Source: Flavobacteriales bacterium UBA1820 | GTDB taxonomy: Bacteria; Bacteroidota; Bacteroidia; Flavobacteriales; UBA1820 | NCBI GenBank assembly: GCA_002314265.1 | Contig: DCEW01000074.1 | Location: forward strand, 7,037-29,872 | DNA length: 22,836 bases | Direction of reading: 5' to 3' | Shown here: piece after piece, positions 6,329-14,753 of the stretch | Numbering within the stretch: the first letter of the stretch is position 1 | Layout: every line of letters starts with the position of its first letter | Position numbers and translations under genes: made by a program | The notes under the pieces: model-generated | The model's input: the letters and a program-made list of their open reading frames with translations, nothing else | Told to the model about the DNA's origin: nothing | The model's database searches: none

Positions 6329-8134
6329 CTATTCGGATTCCGTCTTGTAGGAAGCCCCTCCGGAAACATTTCCCACCAGATACCCTGCGGTAAGGCTCTG
6401 CACACTGGCCGATGCGCTATCCAGTGGCTTGTCCTCGCGGTAAGGGATGGACGATACGATGCGCCCGCTTTCCGAGAGCGTCCCCTCGAAAGCCTCGAAG
6501 TCCCCGTCGGAGAAGTGAAGCTCGAACTGGAAGGCGAACTGCGCCGCCCCGGAAGGGTTGGGGTTCATCACCACATCCGCCCGGTAGCAGCCGCTTTCGG
6601 GGTCAAAGACGATGGAATAGGTCATATCCACCATAACGGTAGCTACGGAGAAGGAAGCCGTACCCGTGAGGTTTTGGGAAATGCCGCTCTTGACCGTCTT
6701 GGCCTGTGCGGAAGTCGTACCGTCGGAGAACGACCAGCGCACGAATTTGTACCCTGCGTTCGGCGTGGCCGTCCAGGTAGCCGAGCCGCCCGTCTGTACG
6801 CTCGTCGGGGAGACCTTCGCCGTACCCATCGCCCCTTGCCCGGAAGCCACAAGGGCTTTGAGAGTAAAGGTGCGCGGGGTGAAGTAGGCCGTATCGGTGT
6901 AGTGTTCCCGGATGCCGGAGAGGGTAAAGGTGGCCTCCGCAGGAGTATGTACCGCCCAACGGGAGAAGACGTATCCGCTCGCGGGGGTAGCCTTGACGAG
7001 GCTCGTGCCGTTTCTCGGGACGAGGTCGGGCGTAGCCGAAGCCGAGCCTTGTGCGGGATCGGCGGAGTTTACCTCAATGGCGTATTGGTTCATATCCGTC
7101 ATGATCTCCAGTTCGCCTGTTACAAAATCCCCCGGAGGCGTTACCTCCACGTCTTCCGCACTCGGGGCAAGGATTTCCGCCGCGCCCGAGGTCTGGTCGA
7201 GGACGAAAAGATGATCCTGCCCGTCCACCACTACCTCGAAGGTGTAGCCGGTAAGGGTATGCTCCGCCCCCGTCCCGTCCAGATAGGTAAGGTCGAGGGA
7301 TAGCGTGGCAAAGGCTTCTGCGGACTTGTTTTGCAGGCTTCGCGCCTCGATGCACACCTGGGACGAAGCGTCGATGTAGAAGATGAGCGAGAAGTCGATG
7401 ACCTTCTCCAGGCTGGCGAACACCGCCGTATCGGACAGATCGCCGAAGGCTTGGATGGCGTAGGAACGCGAGGTGCGCCCCGAAGCCCAGCGGGTGAACT
7501 TGTACCCGTTCCCGTCCGTAGCGAGGAACGTAACCACCTGCCCGTAGAGAGGATCGGACGGCGTGGCCGAGGCATATCCTGAACCAAGGGGGCTGACAGC
7601 GGCATAGGCCGTGAAACGGCGCGGGGTCGTTTCCACCGGCACATCCCCCTGCCGGTACGCCCAGCCGTCCAGCCCTTCGGAGGAAAAGAGTACTTCCACG
7701 TCATAGATGTCCACCTGGTAGAGTTCTTTCCCGGGGGTTGAAGAAGTGGTATCCGAGAAGGAATGCTTCGCTCCGTCGCAGGGGAGCGGATCGGTGGTGT
7801 ACTGATAAGCGTCCCGGCTGTCGTCGGTAAAGCGCATCTGCCCCGAGAAGCGAAGTCGTACCTCAAGGGTGTTTTTATTGATCAAGTACAGCCCTTCGGG
7901 GCGGAACGGTGCGCTGGGAAGGGTCTGGAAGGTGAAGTCGATCTGCGAGGCGGAGGCTACCGCGAGGGATACCTGCGCGTTGAGGGGTTCATCATAGACG
8001 TACCACTGGCCGTTCTGGTACACGGCGGTGCCTCCCTTGAGGGTACGATAGGCTCCGGCGGCGTACATCTGCTGCCCGATGAGGCTATGAGATGCGCCTG
8101 AGGCGAATACTTTGAGGTCGGTTGCTCGTGCCAT
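6329..8134 (-). CDS. phage-type structural/adhesion protein with InlB-like beta repeats
   Basis: This 601-residue protein has no signal peptide, so it is not an ordinary secreted adhesin. The first ~190 residues (MARATDLKVFASG... QNGQWYVYDE...) are a beta-rich domain that I cannot name. Three modules of the 'divergent InlB B-repeat' kind can be seen by their Gly-Tyr-x-Phe-x-Arg-Trp cores: GYKFTRWASG (~208-218), GYVFSRWAVH (~384-394) and GYKFVRWSFS (~458-468). Each ends with a 'DTA-F' or 'TGTASF' strand. The C-terminal ~100 residues form another beta-rich domain without clear family. It follows the tail-fibre gene on the same strand and precedes the small membrane protein. A role in the virion tip or host binding is inferred from this position and from the lack of a signal peptide. 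The start has the A-rich leader AAAAAC-ATG. Confidence 0.75.
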   Translation of the reverse strand: MARATDLKVFASGASHSLIGQQMYAAGAYRTLKGGTAVYQNGQWYVYDEPLNAQVSLAVASASQIDFTFQTLPSAPFRPEGLYLINKNTLEVRLRFSGQMRFTDDSRDAYQYTTDPLPCDGAKHSFSDTTSSTPGKELYQVDIYDVEVLFSSEGLDGWAYRQGDVPVETTPRRFTAYAAVSPLGSGYASATPSDPLYGQVVTFLATDGNGYKFTRWASGRTSRSYAIQAFGDLSDTAVFASLEKVIDFSLIFYIDASSQVCIEARSLQNKSAEAFATLSLDLTYLDGTGAEHTLTGYTFEVVVDGQDHLFVLDQTSGAAEILAPSAEDVEVTPPGDFVTGELEIMTDMNQYAIEVNSADPAQGSASATPDLVPRNGTSLVKATPASGYVFSRWAVHTPAEATFTLSGIREHYTDTAYFTPRTFTLKALVASGQGAMGTAKVSPTSVQTGGSATWTATPNAGYKFVRWSFSDGTTSAQAKTVKSGISQNLTGTASFSVATVMVDMTYSIVFDPESGCYRADVVMNPNPSGAAQFAFQFELHFSDGDFEAFEGTLSESGRIVSSIPYREDKPLDSASASVQSLTAGYLVGNVSGGASYKTESE

Positions 8135-8150
8135 GTTTTTATCCGAGAGA

Positions 8151-8181
8151 TTGACTTTTCGATTTATATTGCTTACATTTG
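8151..8181 (+). promoter_or_regulatory. promoter of a predicted small RNA
   Basis: TTG (8151-8153), 20 bases, then TACATTTG (8174-8181) match the Bacteroidetes promoter fully. The same bases also read as a sigma70-like TTGACT, 17 bases, TACATT. The start is expected near 8187. It points away from the InlB-repeat gene, and no plus-strand protein gene lies downstream. Confidence 0.7.
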
Positions 8182-8186
8182 GGTCG

Positions 8187-8382
8187 GTTACAAGTGATGT
8201 ATTTACCTTCTTATGGTACTATGCTATAGCTTTTCATGTTTCATCATAGTTTTTAGGTAGTTTTTAAGTGAGTTCTTTCTATTTTCGACAAGTAGTAGTA
8301 GTTTCAGTCTTTTCATGTTTTTGTAGCTATTGTTAATTTTTTTCCATCCGCCCGGTAATCTCCCCGCTCCGGGCGGTTTTTT
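8187..8382 (+). ncRNA. predicted ~195-nt small RNA inside the phage-tail cassette
   Basis: The stretch between the tail-fibre gene and the InlB-repeat gene is about 31% GC by hand count (8181-8340), far below its neighbours. It is bounded by a plus-strand promoter and a plus-strand terminator. It has no plausible long reading frame, only an 11-codon frame at 8197-8229 (MYLPSYGTML) that may be chance or a leader peptide. Internal features are two 12-base copies of CTTTTCATGTTT (8230-8241 and 8309-8320), a tandem TAGTTTTTA (8247-8255, 8258-8266) and inverted elements ATAGCT/AGCTAT (8226-8231 with 8325-8330) plus CATG/CATG that could pair the ends. I match it to no RNA family. It may be an untranslated regulator, or the AT-rich DNA may be a minus-strand leader, though no minus-strand promoter is visible. 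Confidence 0.5.
8348..8382 (+). terminator. intrinsic terminator of the predicted small RNA
   Basis: A perfect 8-bp GC stem (CCGCCCGG 8348-8355, CCGGGCGG 8369-8376) with a 13-base loop is followed on the plus strand by six T. On the minus strand the hairpin is followed by ATGGAAAAAAA, so it is not a good terminator for the tail-fibre gene, whose stop codon overlaps the T run. Its orientation is what reveals the opposite-strand transcript. Confidence 0.75.
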
Positions 8383-11300
8383 AGTCGGTGGTGGTGATCA
8401 GGATGTCCCCGTCTTTGGGGTTGGTGGGTACGGTGTCCACGTACACGTCCGGGAGTTCCTCTTTCGTGGCGTAGGTAGAGGGGATGTCCTTTCCGTTCCC
8501 ATCCTTCCGTGCGCGCTCCACCTCGACGTTCACCGAAGGGTTCGACACCGAGGCATTGGTAAGTCCGAGGTCGGCATAATTGCCCGATACGGCCTCGATG
8601 GATACGTCCAAATCCCCGGTGGTATTACCCAACGAGCCGAGGACTATCTTGGAAAGGGAGATAAAGCCATAAGGCCCCCAAGCAAAGCCATCGCCTCCGA
8701 TCATGATGTAACGTCGCCCGGTGGTGTTGTCCTTGGCAAAGCGCACGGTGGGCATAGGTGCGTCGAGGCTCCCGCGAATGCCGTATTTCGGACCGTACCA
8801 GTTGTTTGCCGTAGGGTTGGATGAGCTGACGTAGGTGTAACCGGAAAAGTCGATGGAGATGCCGCCTTTGCCGTAGACGATCAGGTCGATCACCCCGAGC
8901 AGTTCGGCTCCCAGCAATCCGAAGTCTATCCGCACCCACCCGGTATGGTTGTCCGGCATCCGGTAGGAGGCTACGTCGGTGTGGATGGAGCAGTTACTTT
9001 TTTTCTGTACCAGTGTGCCGGTCATTACCCCGCCGATACGCTTTAGGTAGGTATCGGCGATTTCATTCCCGTCCCCGTCATTAGTTGCATTTCCTTGCAG
9101 ATTACCTATAAATTTTTCTGCTGCTACACCATCCCTATTGATGGTAAGCGTTTTACCTGCTCCTACAAAATGCAACCCCAAATAACTTTGTATCCAAGTC
9201 CCTCTAATGGATACGGGAGTGGATGATCCGAAAGAAGTGATGCCGTAAATCAATGCTCCGTTGCTGTCTTTCTCGTTGTTGCCGAAAAATGACAATTCTC
9301 CTCCGGGATCGGTGCCGGAATACATCCTCAAACTCAACATCCCTTCCATCTGACCTCCGCTGCGCTTGAGGTAGGTCGAGGAAATGTTGTTCCCCTCGCC
9401 GTCGGAAGTAGCCTTGTCTGCCTCCTGCGCATGAACGGCGTAGGAAGCATTGGTAGCGGAGTTGGCGTAGTCCGCGTTGGTGGCTTGCGTGGCGGTGTCG
9501 GCAGTGGTGGCGTGGTTGGCTTCCAAGGCGGTGTCTGCCGAAGATGCAGCTGCCACCTTCAAGCCTCCGTCGAGGATATTCGACACTTTCGTTTCCAGCG
9601 TTACGCCCCGGTCGCCGGGGAAGGCCGTAGAAGACGTGCCGCCCAAGGCAAGCGAGGGGCTTATCTCCACGTAGCCCGTGCCGCTCCAGCGGTAGGTGAG
9701 GTTGGTCTGGGTGGCGACGTATATCTTCCCGGCTTCCCCTTGCGCAGGGAAGGCACTCACGGTGGTGTATTCCAATACGTCGTCCACGTAGGAGGGAAGC
9801 TGTGCGGCGGGGACGCGCCCGTTCTCGTCGAGCGAGGCTACGCCCGAGGCGGCTCCCTTGGCACTGGTGGGGAGAAAGTCCGAGGCGTGCTTGCCGTCCA
9901 CCGTGTCGGCGTTTCCTCCGTTGGCCGGGAGGCTGGTGGGGCGTCCGTCCAAGTCGGAGTACTTCCCGGTGAAGGCTACCGTTTTCAAGTCCGCAAGCCA
10001 CCGGGCGATCTTCCCGAAGGCGACCGACAGTTTCTCCCCGGTGGAGATATTCACCCGGGTACCGGCCATCGAGAAGGATACGGTGTTGTTCGAGGCATCC
10101 GTTCCGGCTTCGCCTTGGATGCTGATCCCTTGGTCGTTAATAGTCAGGGAGTATTCCCCGTTGGGCGAGGTGAGGGTGATGCCGCTGCGCAGGCTGAAGC
10201 CTTCGTCCTTGGAGAAGTACAGGTATTGCCGGGGCGACCAGAAGGAAAACAGCCCGTCCGTGCCGATGCGGGTGGAGGGGGTGTTGGCCTGATAGGAAAG
10301 GGTGTCCGCGCCTTCGTATCCGACGATGGCTACGCTGGCCGATACTTCGAGGATGGGGAACTGCGTTTCCCCTTCGGGACGCTCCAACCAATCTACGGTA
10401 AACGTAGCCCCGTAGCTCGTGCGGATGCGGTAGGAGGCGGGGGAGTTGATGAAGGTAAGGTGGTTGTTACGCCCTGCCAGCAGGGAAAAGCGGTCGATGA
10501 CCGTTTCCTGTCCCGAGGCTTCCACCTGTAAGACTTCGCACGTGGCGGTGGGCGATTCTCCGGTGAGGATGCCCATTTCGGGAAGGAGGGTGTCCACTTG
10601 GAAGTCCACCGCAAAACGCAATACGCCGGCGTGGGTAGTGTAGTCGGACAGCGGCACGTCGGTCGTGGCGGTGATGGTGTCCACCGTGATGATGTTGCTC
10701 TGCCCGTCCGATGCTTTTTCTGCCGAGGCGGTGGCTCCACTGCCGATGGGGATGGAGTAGGTGTCTTCTTCCCCCGAGAGCAAGGCGGAGAGGGACGTGA
10801 GAAGGTCGTTTTGCAGGACGATCGTTCCGTCGCGGCCTACGATTTCCTTCCCTTGGATGGTGAAGTCGGCGATGTGGCCGTCGGAGGCTTCGATGTGGCG
10901 GGCGACGAGGCGGTCGGTGTCGATAAGGCGGGTGTTGAGTTTTCCTCCTTCGAGGATCGTCTCGCCGGCTTCGGTGCTCGAGTGGTCCGAGAAGACGATC
11001 CGCCCGCCGATCTGCCCGCGGTCCAGGTCGAAGTACGTCGCCCCGTCGCTCGAAGCGATCCGGCCCGTGGTGATCTCCCGCCCGTTGATCGTACTCGATC
11101 CATAGGTCAGGCAGATACGGCGAAAACCCTCCTCGACACGCGAAAGGATGCCGATGGAGAAATAGTAGAACCCTTCCTGCTGGTCGTAACGCAGCGCCTG
11201 TGTGTCCAAAACGATGGTTCCGGAGGCCCCGTCCTTTTCACAGCGCGCATACAGGTAATAGGCCGTTTGGTCCTCCAGTCCGTTTACCTGCCCGGGCAAG

Positions 11301-13159
11301 AGCGTCCACCGCCGTATCTGTTCCCGATCCAGTCCCAAGTGGGTCAGTACCCCTTGCGAGAAAGCGATCTGCGAGGGGTCTGCATTCCAATTGGGTGAAA
11401 AGACGACTCCCTCCAGCAGGAATTGCTGGGAGAGGGCGCCCACGGCGATCATCTTGGTTTCGATCGTTTCGGGGCGGATACGGCCGTCGCGGAAATACCC
11501 GTCGGTGTCGAAGGTCATCTCCAGCAGCTGGGCGGTGGTGCGCAGGTTGCGCCGGGCCCGGGCCGGGTCGGCCAGGTCGTTGATCTGGACGATCTTTTCG
11601 ATCTCTTTTTCGCTCCGTACGATCTGCGTAATGACCGATGCGGCAGCGCTCTCGGACAACTCCACCGTGTAGTGGTACGGTTGGTACAGGTCGATCGACA
11701 CCGAGGAGATCTTCACGGCCGCTGTACCTGCCTGGCCCGTAGTGGCGTCCGTGCCGTCCACCAGGTCCGCATCCTCGATGTAGAGGTAGTCCCCGGCCGA
11801 GAAAGCCGGCGCAAACCGGGCGTTGGGGAAGTATTCTTTCATGAAAAACGGGTCGATCTCCAGCGAATAGGCATACCGTCCTTGTGCGAGGCGGGTGTAT
11901 TTCTCGAGGGCCTTTTCTGCTAGACGCTCTTCGGCCTGAGCCACGTACGTCTCGGGCAGGGCAATGCCCAGCAGCACGTAGCGGTCGCCGGGGGCGATGC
12001 GAAAAGCCGCGTCGTCGGCCGACGGGTAGCGGTATTCGTTCTCGTCGGTAAACGGGACCAGGGTAAAGGTCTTGGTGGTGGAATTGTACCCGGCAATGGA
12101 AAATTCGTATCCTCCCAGATTGCCCGTGTTGAAGTGCACCACCGGCGAAGACGTCCCCAGCAGGTATTTGGAGTCGCCCTGCTCGTCCGTTTCGTTGAGG
12201 TCGAACATCTCCAGATCGGTAAATTTCAGTTCGTCCTGCGGATCGACAGAGCTGACCGTCCCTTCGCGGGAAGGGTACACCTGGTCGAAGATCACCGCCC
12301 CTTCGATCAGGCCGAAACGTTCGACCAGGGCGTCGTCCTGCACGTAGAGCCCTTCGCGGATCAGCGGCGAAGGGTGTTCCAGCGGCAGTGCCAGCCGCCG
12401 CCTGCGTTCGCGGTAGGCCGTTCCCAGGTTTTGGCTCGACCCGTAGGCGTAGAGCCGGGTGGGAGCGGAGGATTCGCTTGCGTTGCTGCGGGTCAGGGAG
12501 TAGAGCCCCCGGCCTTTCCCATAGGCGAAACGGTATTCGTATACTTGCCGGCCGATCTGTCCCACGCTGATGGTCCGCCGTCCGTCCACCGTCTCGATGC
12601 GGTATTCCACTCCCCATTCGGTGCAGATGGTGTTGAGTGCTGAAAGGACATTCTCGCAGGAGAAGGTCAGCGTTTTGCATTCCTGGTACTGCGGGTCGAA
12701 ATCCGGATCGGCGCCGGTATCTACCTTTCTCCATTGCCAACTGTCCGCCCCTTGGGTGCGGTTGAGGTTGATTACAGCCAAGTCCATCAGCTGGTCGAAC
12801 TCGCCGGTGTAGCTGAATTCCGTTTCGTTGACCGTCTCCTTTCCCCCGGCAAATTCATTGACCAGGATCGTTTTCGCGAGGTCGTATTTGGCACTTTCCA
12901 GCACCACGGTATAGGTCAGATGCCTTCGCGCGGAGCGTTGCACTCCGGGCAAGGTGTTGAGGTAGTAGGTCTTTCCCAAGGCTTGGAGGGTATCACCCAC
13001 GGTGAAATCGATGGGCAAGGTCGCCTCCACCACCAGGGTCAGAGTGTCTTCGCCCATCCGTTCTTCTTTCATCACGGCACTTTTGACCTGCCGCAAGGGT
13101 TCTTTGCTGTTCAAGGGGAGGAGGCTTCCATCCGCCTTTACAAGGGTTATCTCGGTCAT
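8381..13159 (-). CDS. giant phage tail protein: baseplate-hub/tail-tip N terminus fused to a tail fibre
   Basis: The product is 1592 residues with no signal peptide. Residues ~1-535 resemble the beta-rich hub domains of siphophage/prophage tail-tip proteins. A region around 690-725 (INGREITTGRIASSDGATYFDLDRGQIGG) has the form found in Bacteroides prophage tail proteins. The fibre part begins near 1080 (NADTVDGKHASDFLP) and continues with Ala/Asn/Thr short-period repeats (~1200-1250). It then has tail-fibre repeats TYLKRSGGQMEGML (~1260), TYLKRIGGVMTGTL (~1370) and STYATKEEL (~1560). Such proteins sit at the phage tail tip and bind or penetrate the host cell. The frame extends upstream to 13330, but the ATG at 13159 is chosen because it follows a promoter and A-rich leader and starts the typical MTEITL sequence. 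It is first in the minus-strand cassette. No other tail genes accompany it. Confidence 0.85.
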   Translation of the reverse strand: MTEITLVKADGSLLPLNSKEPLRQVKSAVMKEERMGEDTLTLVVEATLPIDFTVGDTLQALGKTYYLNTLPGVQRSARRHLTYTVVLESAKYDLAKTILVNEFAGGKETVNETEFSYTGEFDQLMDLAVINLNRTQGADSWQWRKVDTGADPDFDPQYQECKTLTFSCENVLSALNTICTEWGVEYRIETVDGRRTISVGQIGRQVYEYRFAYGKGRGLYSLTRSNASESSAPTRLYAYGSSQNLGTAYRERRRRLALPLEHPSPLIREGLYVQDDALVERFGLIEGAVIFDQVYPSREGTVSSVDPQDELKFTDLEMFDLNETDEQGDSKYLLGTSSPVVHFNTGNLGGYEFSIAGYNSTTKTFTLVPFTDENEYRYPSADDAAFRIAPGDRYVLLGIALPETYVAQAEERLAEKALEKYTRLAQGRYAYSLEIDPFFMKEYFPNARFAPAFSAGDYLYIEDADLVDGTDATTGQAGTAAVKISSVSIDLYQPYHYTVELSESAAASVITQIVRSEKEIEKIVQINDLADPARARRNLRTTAQLLEMTFDTDGYFRDGRIRPETIETKMIAVGALSQQFLLEGVVFSPNWNADPSQIAFSQGVLTHLGLDREQIRRWTLLPGQVNGLEDQTAYYLYARCEKDGASGTIVLDTQALRYDQQEGFYYFSIGILSRVEEGFRRICLTYGSSTINGREITTGRIASSDGATYFDLDRGQIGGRIVFSDHSSTEAGETILEGGKLNTRLIDTDRLVARHIEASDGHIADFTIQGKEIVGRDGTIVLQNDLLTSLSALLSGEEDTYSIPIGSGATASAEKASDGQSNIITVDTITATTDVPLSDYTTHAGVLRFAVDFQVDTLLPEMGILTGESPTATCEVLQVEASGQETVIDRFSLLAGRNNHLTFINSPASYRIRTSYGATFTVDWLERPEGETQFPILEVSASVAIVGYEGADTLSYQANTPSTRIGTDGLFSFWSPRQYLYFSKDEGFSLRSGITLTSPNGEYSLTINDQGISIQGEAGTDASNNTVSFSMAGTRVNISTGEKLSVAFGKIARWLADLKTVAFTGKYSDLDGRPTSLPANGGNADTVDGKHASDFLPTSAKGAASGVASLDENGRVPAAQLPSYVDDVLEYTTVSAFPAQGEAGKIYVATQTNLTYRWSGTGYVEISPSLALGGTSSTAFPGDRGVTLETKVSNILDGGLKVAAASSADTALEANHATTADTATQATNADYANSATNASYAVHAQEADKATSDGEGNNISSTYLKRSGGQMEGMLSLRMYSGTDPGGELSFFGNNEKDSNGALIYGITSFGSSTPVSIRGTWIQSYLGLHFVGAGKTLTINRDGVAAEKFIGNLQGNATNDGDGNEIADTYLKRIGGVMTGTLVQKKSNCSIHTDVASYRMPDNHTGWVRIDFGLLGAELLGVIDLIVYGKGGISIDFSGYTYVSSSNPTANNWYGPKYGIRGSLDAPMPTVRFAKDNTTGRRYIMIGGDGFAWGPYGFISLSKIVLGSLGNTTGDLDVSIEAVSGNYADLGLTNASVSNPSVNVEVERARKDGNGKDIPSTYATKEELPDVYVDTVPTNPKDGDILITTTD

Positions 13160-13614
13160 CTTTTCGGAAATATTACGTTTTCGCCTGTCCCTCTGCCGCG
13201 CGGGGAGGAAGGGTCTCCTACAAATATAATAATCAAAAAGGAAATAAACAAGACTTTTCCCCTTCTCCCGCTCGCGACATCCCGGCAACATTCCGTTTTT
13301 TTTCGACAGGGAGGCCGCAGGGTAAGCCAAAGGCCGAGGAAATTTTGAAAGGGGAGTGAAACTTTTTCCCGGCTTCGGTGGTCTAATGCAGTAGAGAGAT
13401 GGGACAGATCGGGCAGGTCGGTTTGGGATAAAAGACTGACAAATAGCGCGAGTTCTGTCCGGATCCTGTAAGGAACTTCGTCGTCATGGCGGGAGTGATA
13501 GCGGGAGAAGGAAAATACAATGTTAAAAACAGAGGGAAGTCGTCATTTCGGATAATTTTTTATACATTTATTGCCATTATCACGACTGAAACTCACTAAA
13601 TACGATTTTTGACC
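13160..13614. other. divergent intergenic region between the tail cassette and the RND operon
   Basis: These 455 bases contain the tail-cassette promoter at 13221-13251 and, on the other side, the leader of the efflux operon. I see no coding sequence, tRNA or clear repeat. No full TAnnTTTG is present upstream of the adaptor gene; TACATTTA at 13563-13570 is the closest, one base off and without a -33 partner. Confidence 0.65.
13221..13251 (-). promoter_or_regulatory. promoter of the phage-tail-like cassette
   Basis: On the minus strand TTG (13249-13251), 20 bases, then TATATTTG (13221-13228) match the host primary-sigma consensus perfectly. The transcript should start near 13214, giving a ~55-base leader before the ATG at 13159. 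A tail gene inside a normal late operon would not need this. Confidence 0.8.
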
Positions 13615-14688
13615 ATGAAAGCGCACTCGTTTTTGCCGGGCTTTGCCCTTCTGCTTTTTCTGGTTGCCTGCGGCGGAGAGAAAGATGAAAAGGAACAGAA
13701 TGTCTCCCAGGTGCTTAAATCCGAAGACCCCACGGTCGATGTGATGGTGTTGCACCGGGGCGATTTTCTGCGGGAGTTGATCGCCAACGGCAACGTGGTG
13801 GCCGCCCGCAAGGCCGACCTGCGCTTCTCGTCCGCCGAGCCCATTACCGATATCTATGTCTCCAACGGCGACCGGGTGAAGAAAGGCCAGAAATTGGCCC
13901 GGATCGATACCTACAAGTTGGAAGCCGACCTTCTGGCCAAAAAGTCGGCTCTGGACAGGGCTTACCTCGACCTTCAGGACGAGTTGATCGGCCGGGGGTA
14001 CAACATCCGCGATACGGCTTCCGTACCGCAGCAGGAGATGCAGCTCTTGCGGGTCAAGAGCGGCTACGACACGGCCGAGAGCAGCTACCAACTGGCTTTG
14101 CGCGCCTACCGCGATGCTACGCTCTATGCGCCTTTCGACGGGACGGTGGCCAACCTGTTTTCCAAGGTACACAACACGGCGTCCACCTCCGAGGCTTTCT
14201 GCACCATCGTGGGCGACGGGGCGATGTCCGTCGATTTTTCCGTCCTAGAAGGCGAACTGCCGATGGTCGAAAAAGGTCGGGAGGTCTCCGTGTCGCCTTT
14301 TGCCGACATGAGCAAGACGTTCAAAGGCCGGATCACCCAAGTGAACCCTATCGTGGACAAAACGGGGCTGGTCAAGGTGTCGGCCACGGTACCCGACAGC
14401 CGGGGCGAACTTTACGACGGGATGAATGTCCGGGTGGCCATCGAAGACCCGGTGCCCGACAAGCTGGTCGTGCCCAAGACGTCCATGGTATTGCGTTCGG
14501 GTGGGCGCAGCGTGATCTTCACATATAAAAAAGGGCGGTCGTACTGGAACTACATCGAGGCCGGCGAGGAAAACAGCCGCCAGATGGTGGTCGAGGACGG
14601 CCTTCACGAGGGCGATACGGTCATCGTGAGCGGCAACATGAACCTGGCGCACGATGTCCCGGTCAAGATAGACCGCGTGATCGAATGA
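13615..14688 (+). CDS. RND efflux periplasmic adaptor (membrane fusion protein), lipoprotein
   Basis: This 357-residue protein has a lipoprotein signal, MKAHSFLPGFALLLFLVAC, with the lipobox LVAC and Cys19 as the modified residue. It then shows the adaptor order. The first half of the lipoyl-like domain is at ~45-85 (VAARKADLRF...ITDIYVSNGDRVKKGQ). A short alpha-hairpin follows at ~95-150. The second lipoyl half (YAPFDGTVANLF) comes next, then a beta-barrel (~195-270) and a membrane-proximal domain to the end. It should be anchored in the inner membrane and bridge the RND permeases to the TolC-like channel. The ATG at 13615 is used rather than the in-frame TTG two codons earlier. It is first in a four-gene operon, with 65 bases before permease A. 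The substrate is unknown. Confidence 0.9.
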   Translation: MKAHSFLPGFALLLFLVACGGEKDEKEQNVSQVLKSEDPTVDVMVLHRGDFLRELIANGNVVAARKADLRFSSAEPITDIYVSNGDRVKKGQKLARIDTYKLEADLLAKKSALDRAYLDLQDELIGRGYNIRDTASVPQQEMQLLRVKSGYDTAESSYQLALRAYRDATLYAPFDGTVANLFSKVHNTASTSEAFCTIVGDGAMSVDFSVLEGELPMVEKGREVSVSPFADMSKTFKGRITQVNPIVDKTGLVKVSATVPDSRGELYDGMNVRVAIEDPVPDKLVVPKTSMVLRSGGRSVIFTYKKGRSYWNYIEAGEENSRQMVVEDGLHEGDTVIVSGNMNLAHDVPVKIDRVIE

Positions 14689-14753
14689 CCGTCCGCACGC
14701 TCGTCCCGAGGGTGCTTTCAGGGATCCGTTGAACCGAAAAATCCAACAAAAGC

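Noticed and set aside
8348..8600. Diversity-generating retroelement variable region with a downstream hairpin
   Set aside because: The 8-bp GC hairpin after the tail gene recalls the structure downstream of a variable repeat. But there is no reverse transcriptase or template repeat in the window, the fibre C terminus lacks a C-type lectin pattern, and the hairpin is well explained as a plus-strand terminator.
9431..10531. Long plus-strand frame inside the tail gene
   Set aside because: It is Gly/Val/Arg-rich antisense sequence with no motifs, opposite a clearly coding tail-fibre frame.
13160..13330. N-terminal extension of the giant tail protein to 13330
   Set aside because: The extra 57 residues would span the promoter and A-rich leader and look like translated non-coding DNA. 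The ATG at 13159 gives a typical N terminus.
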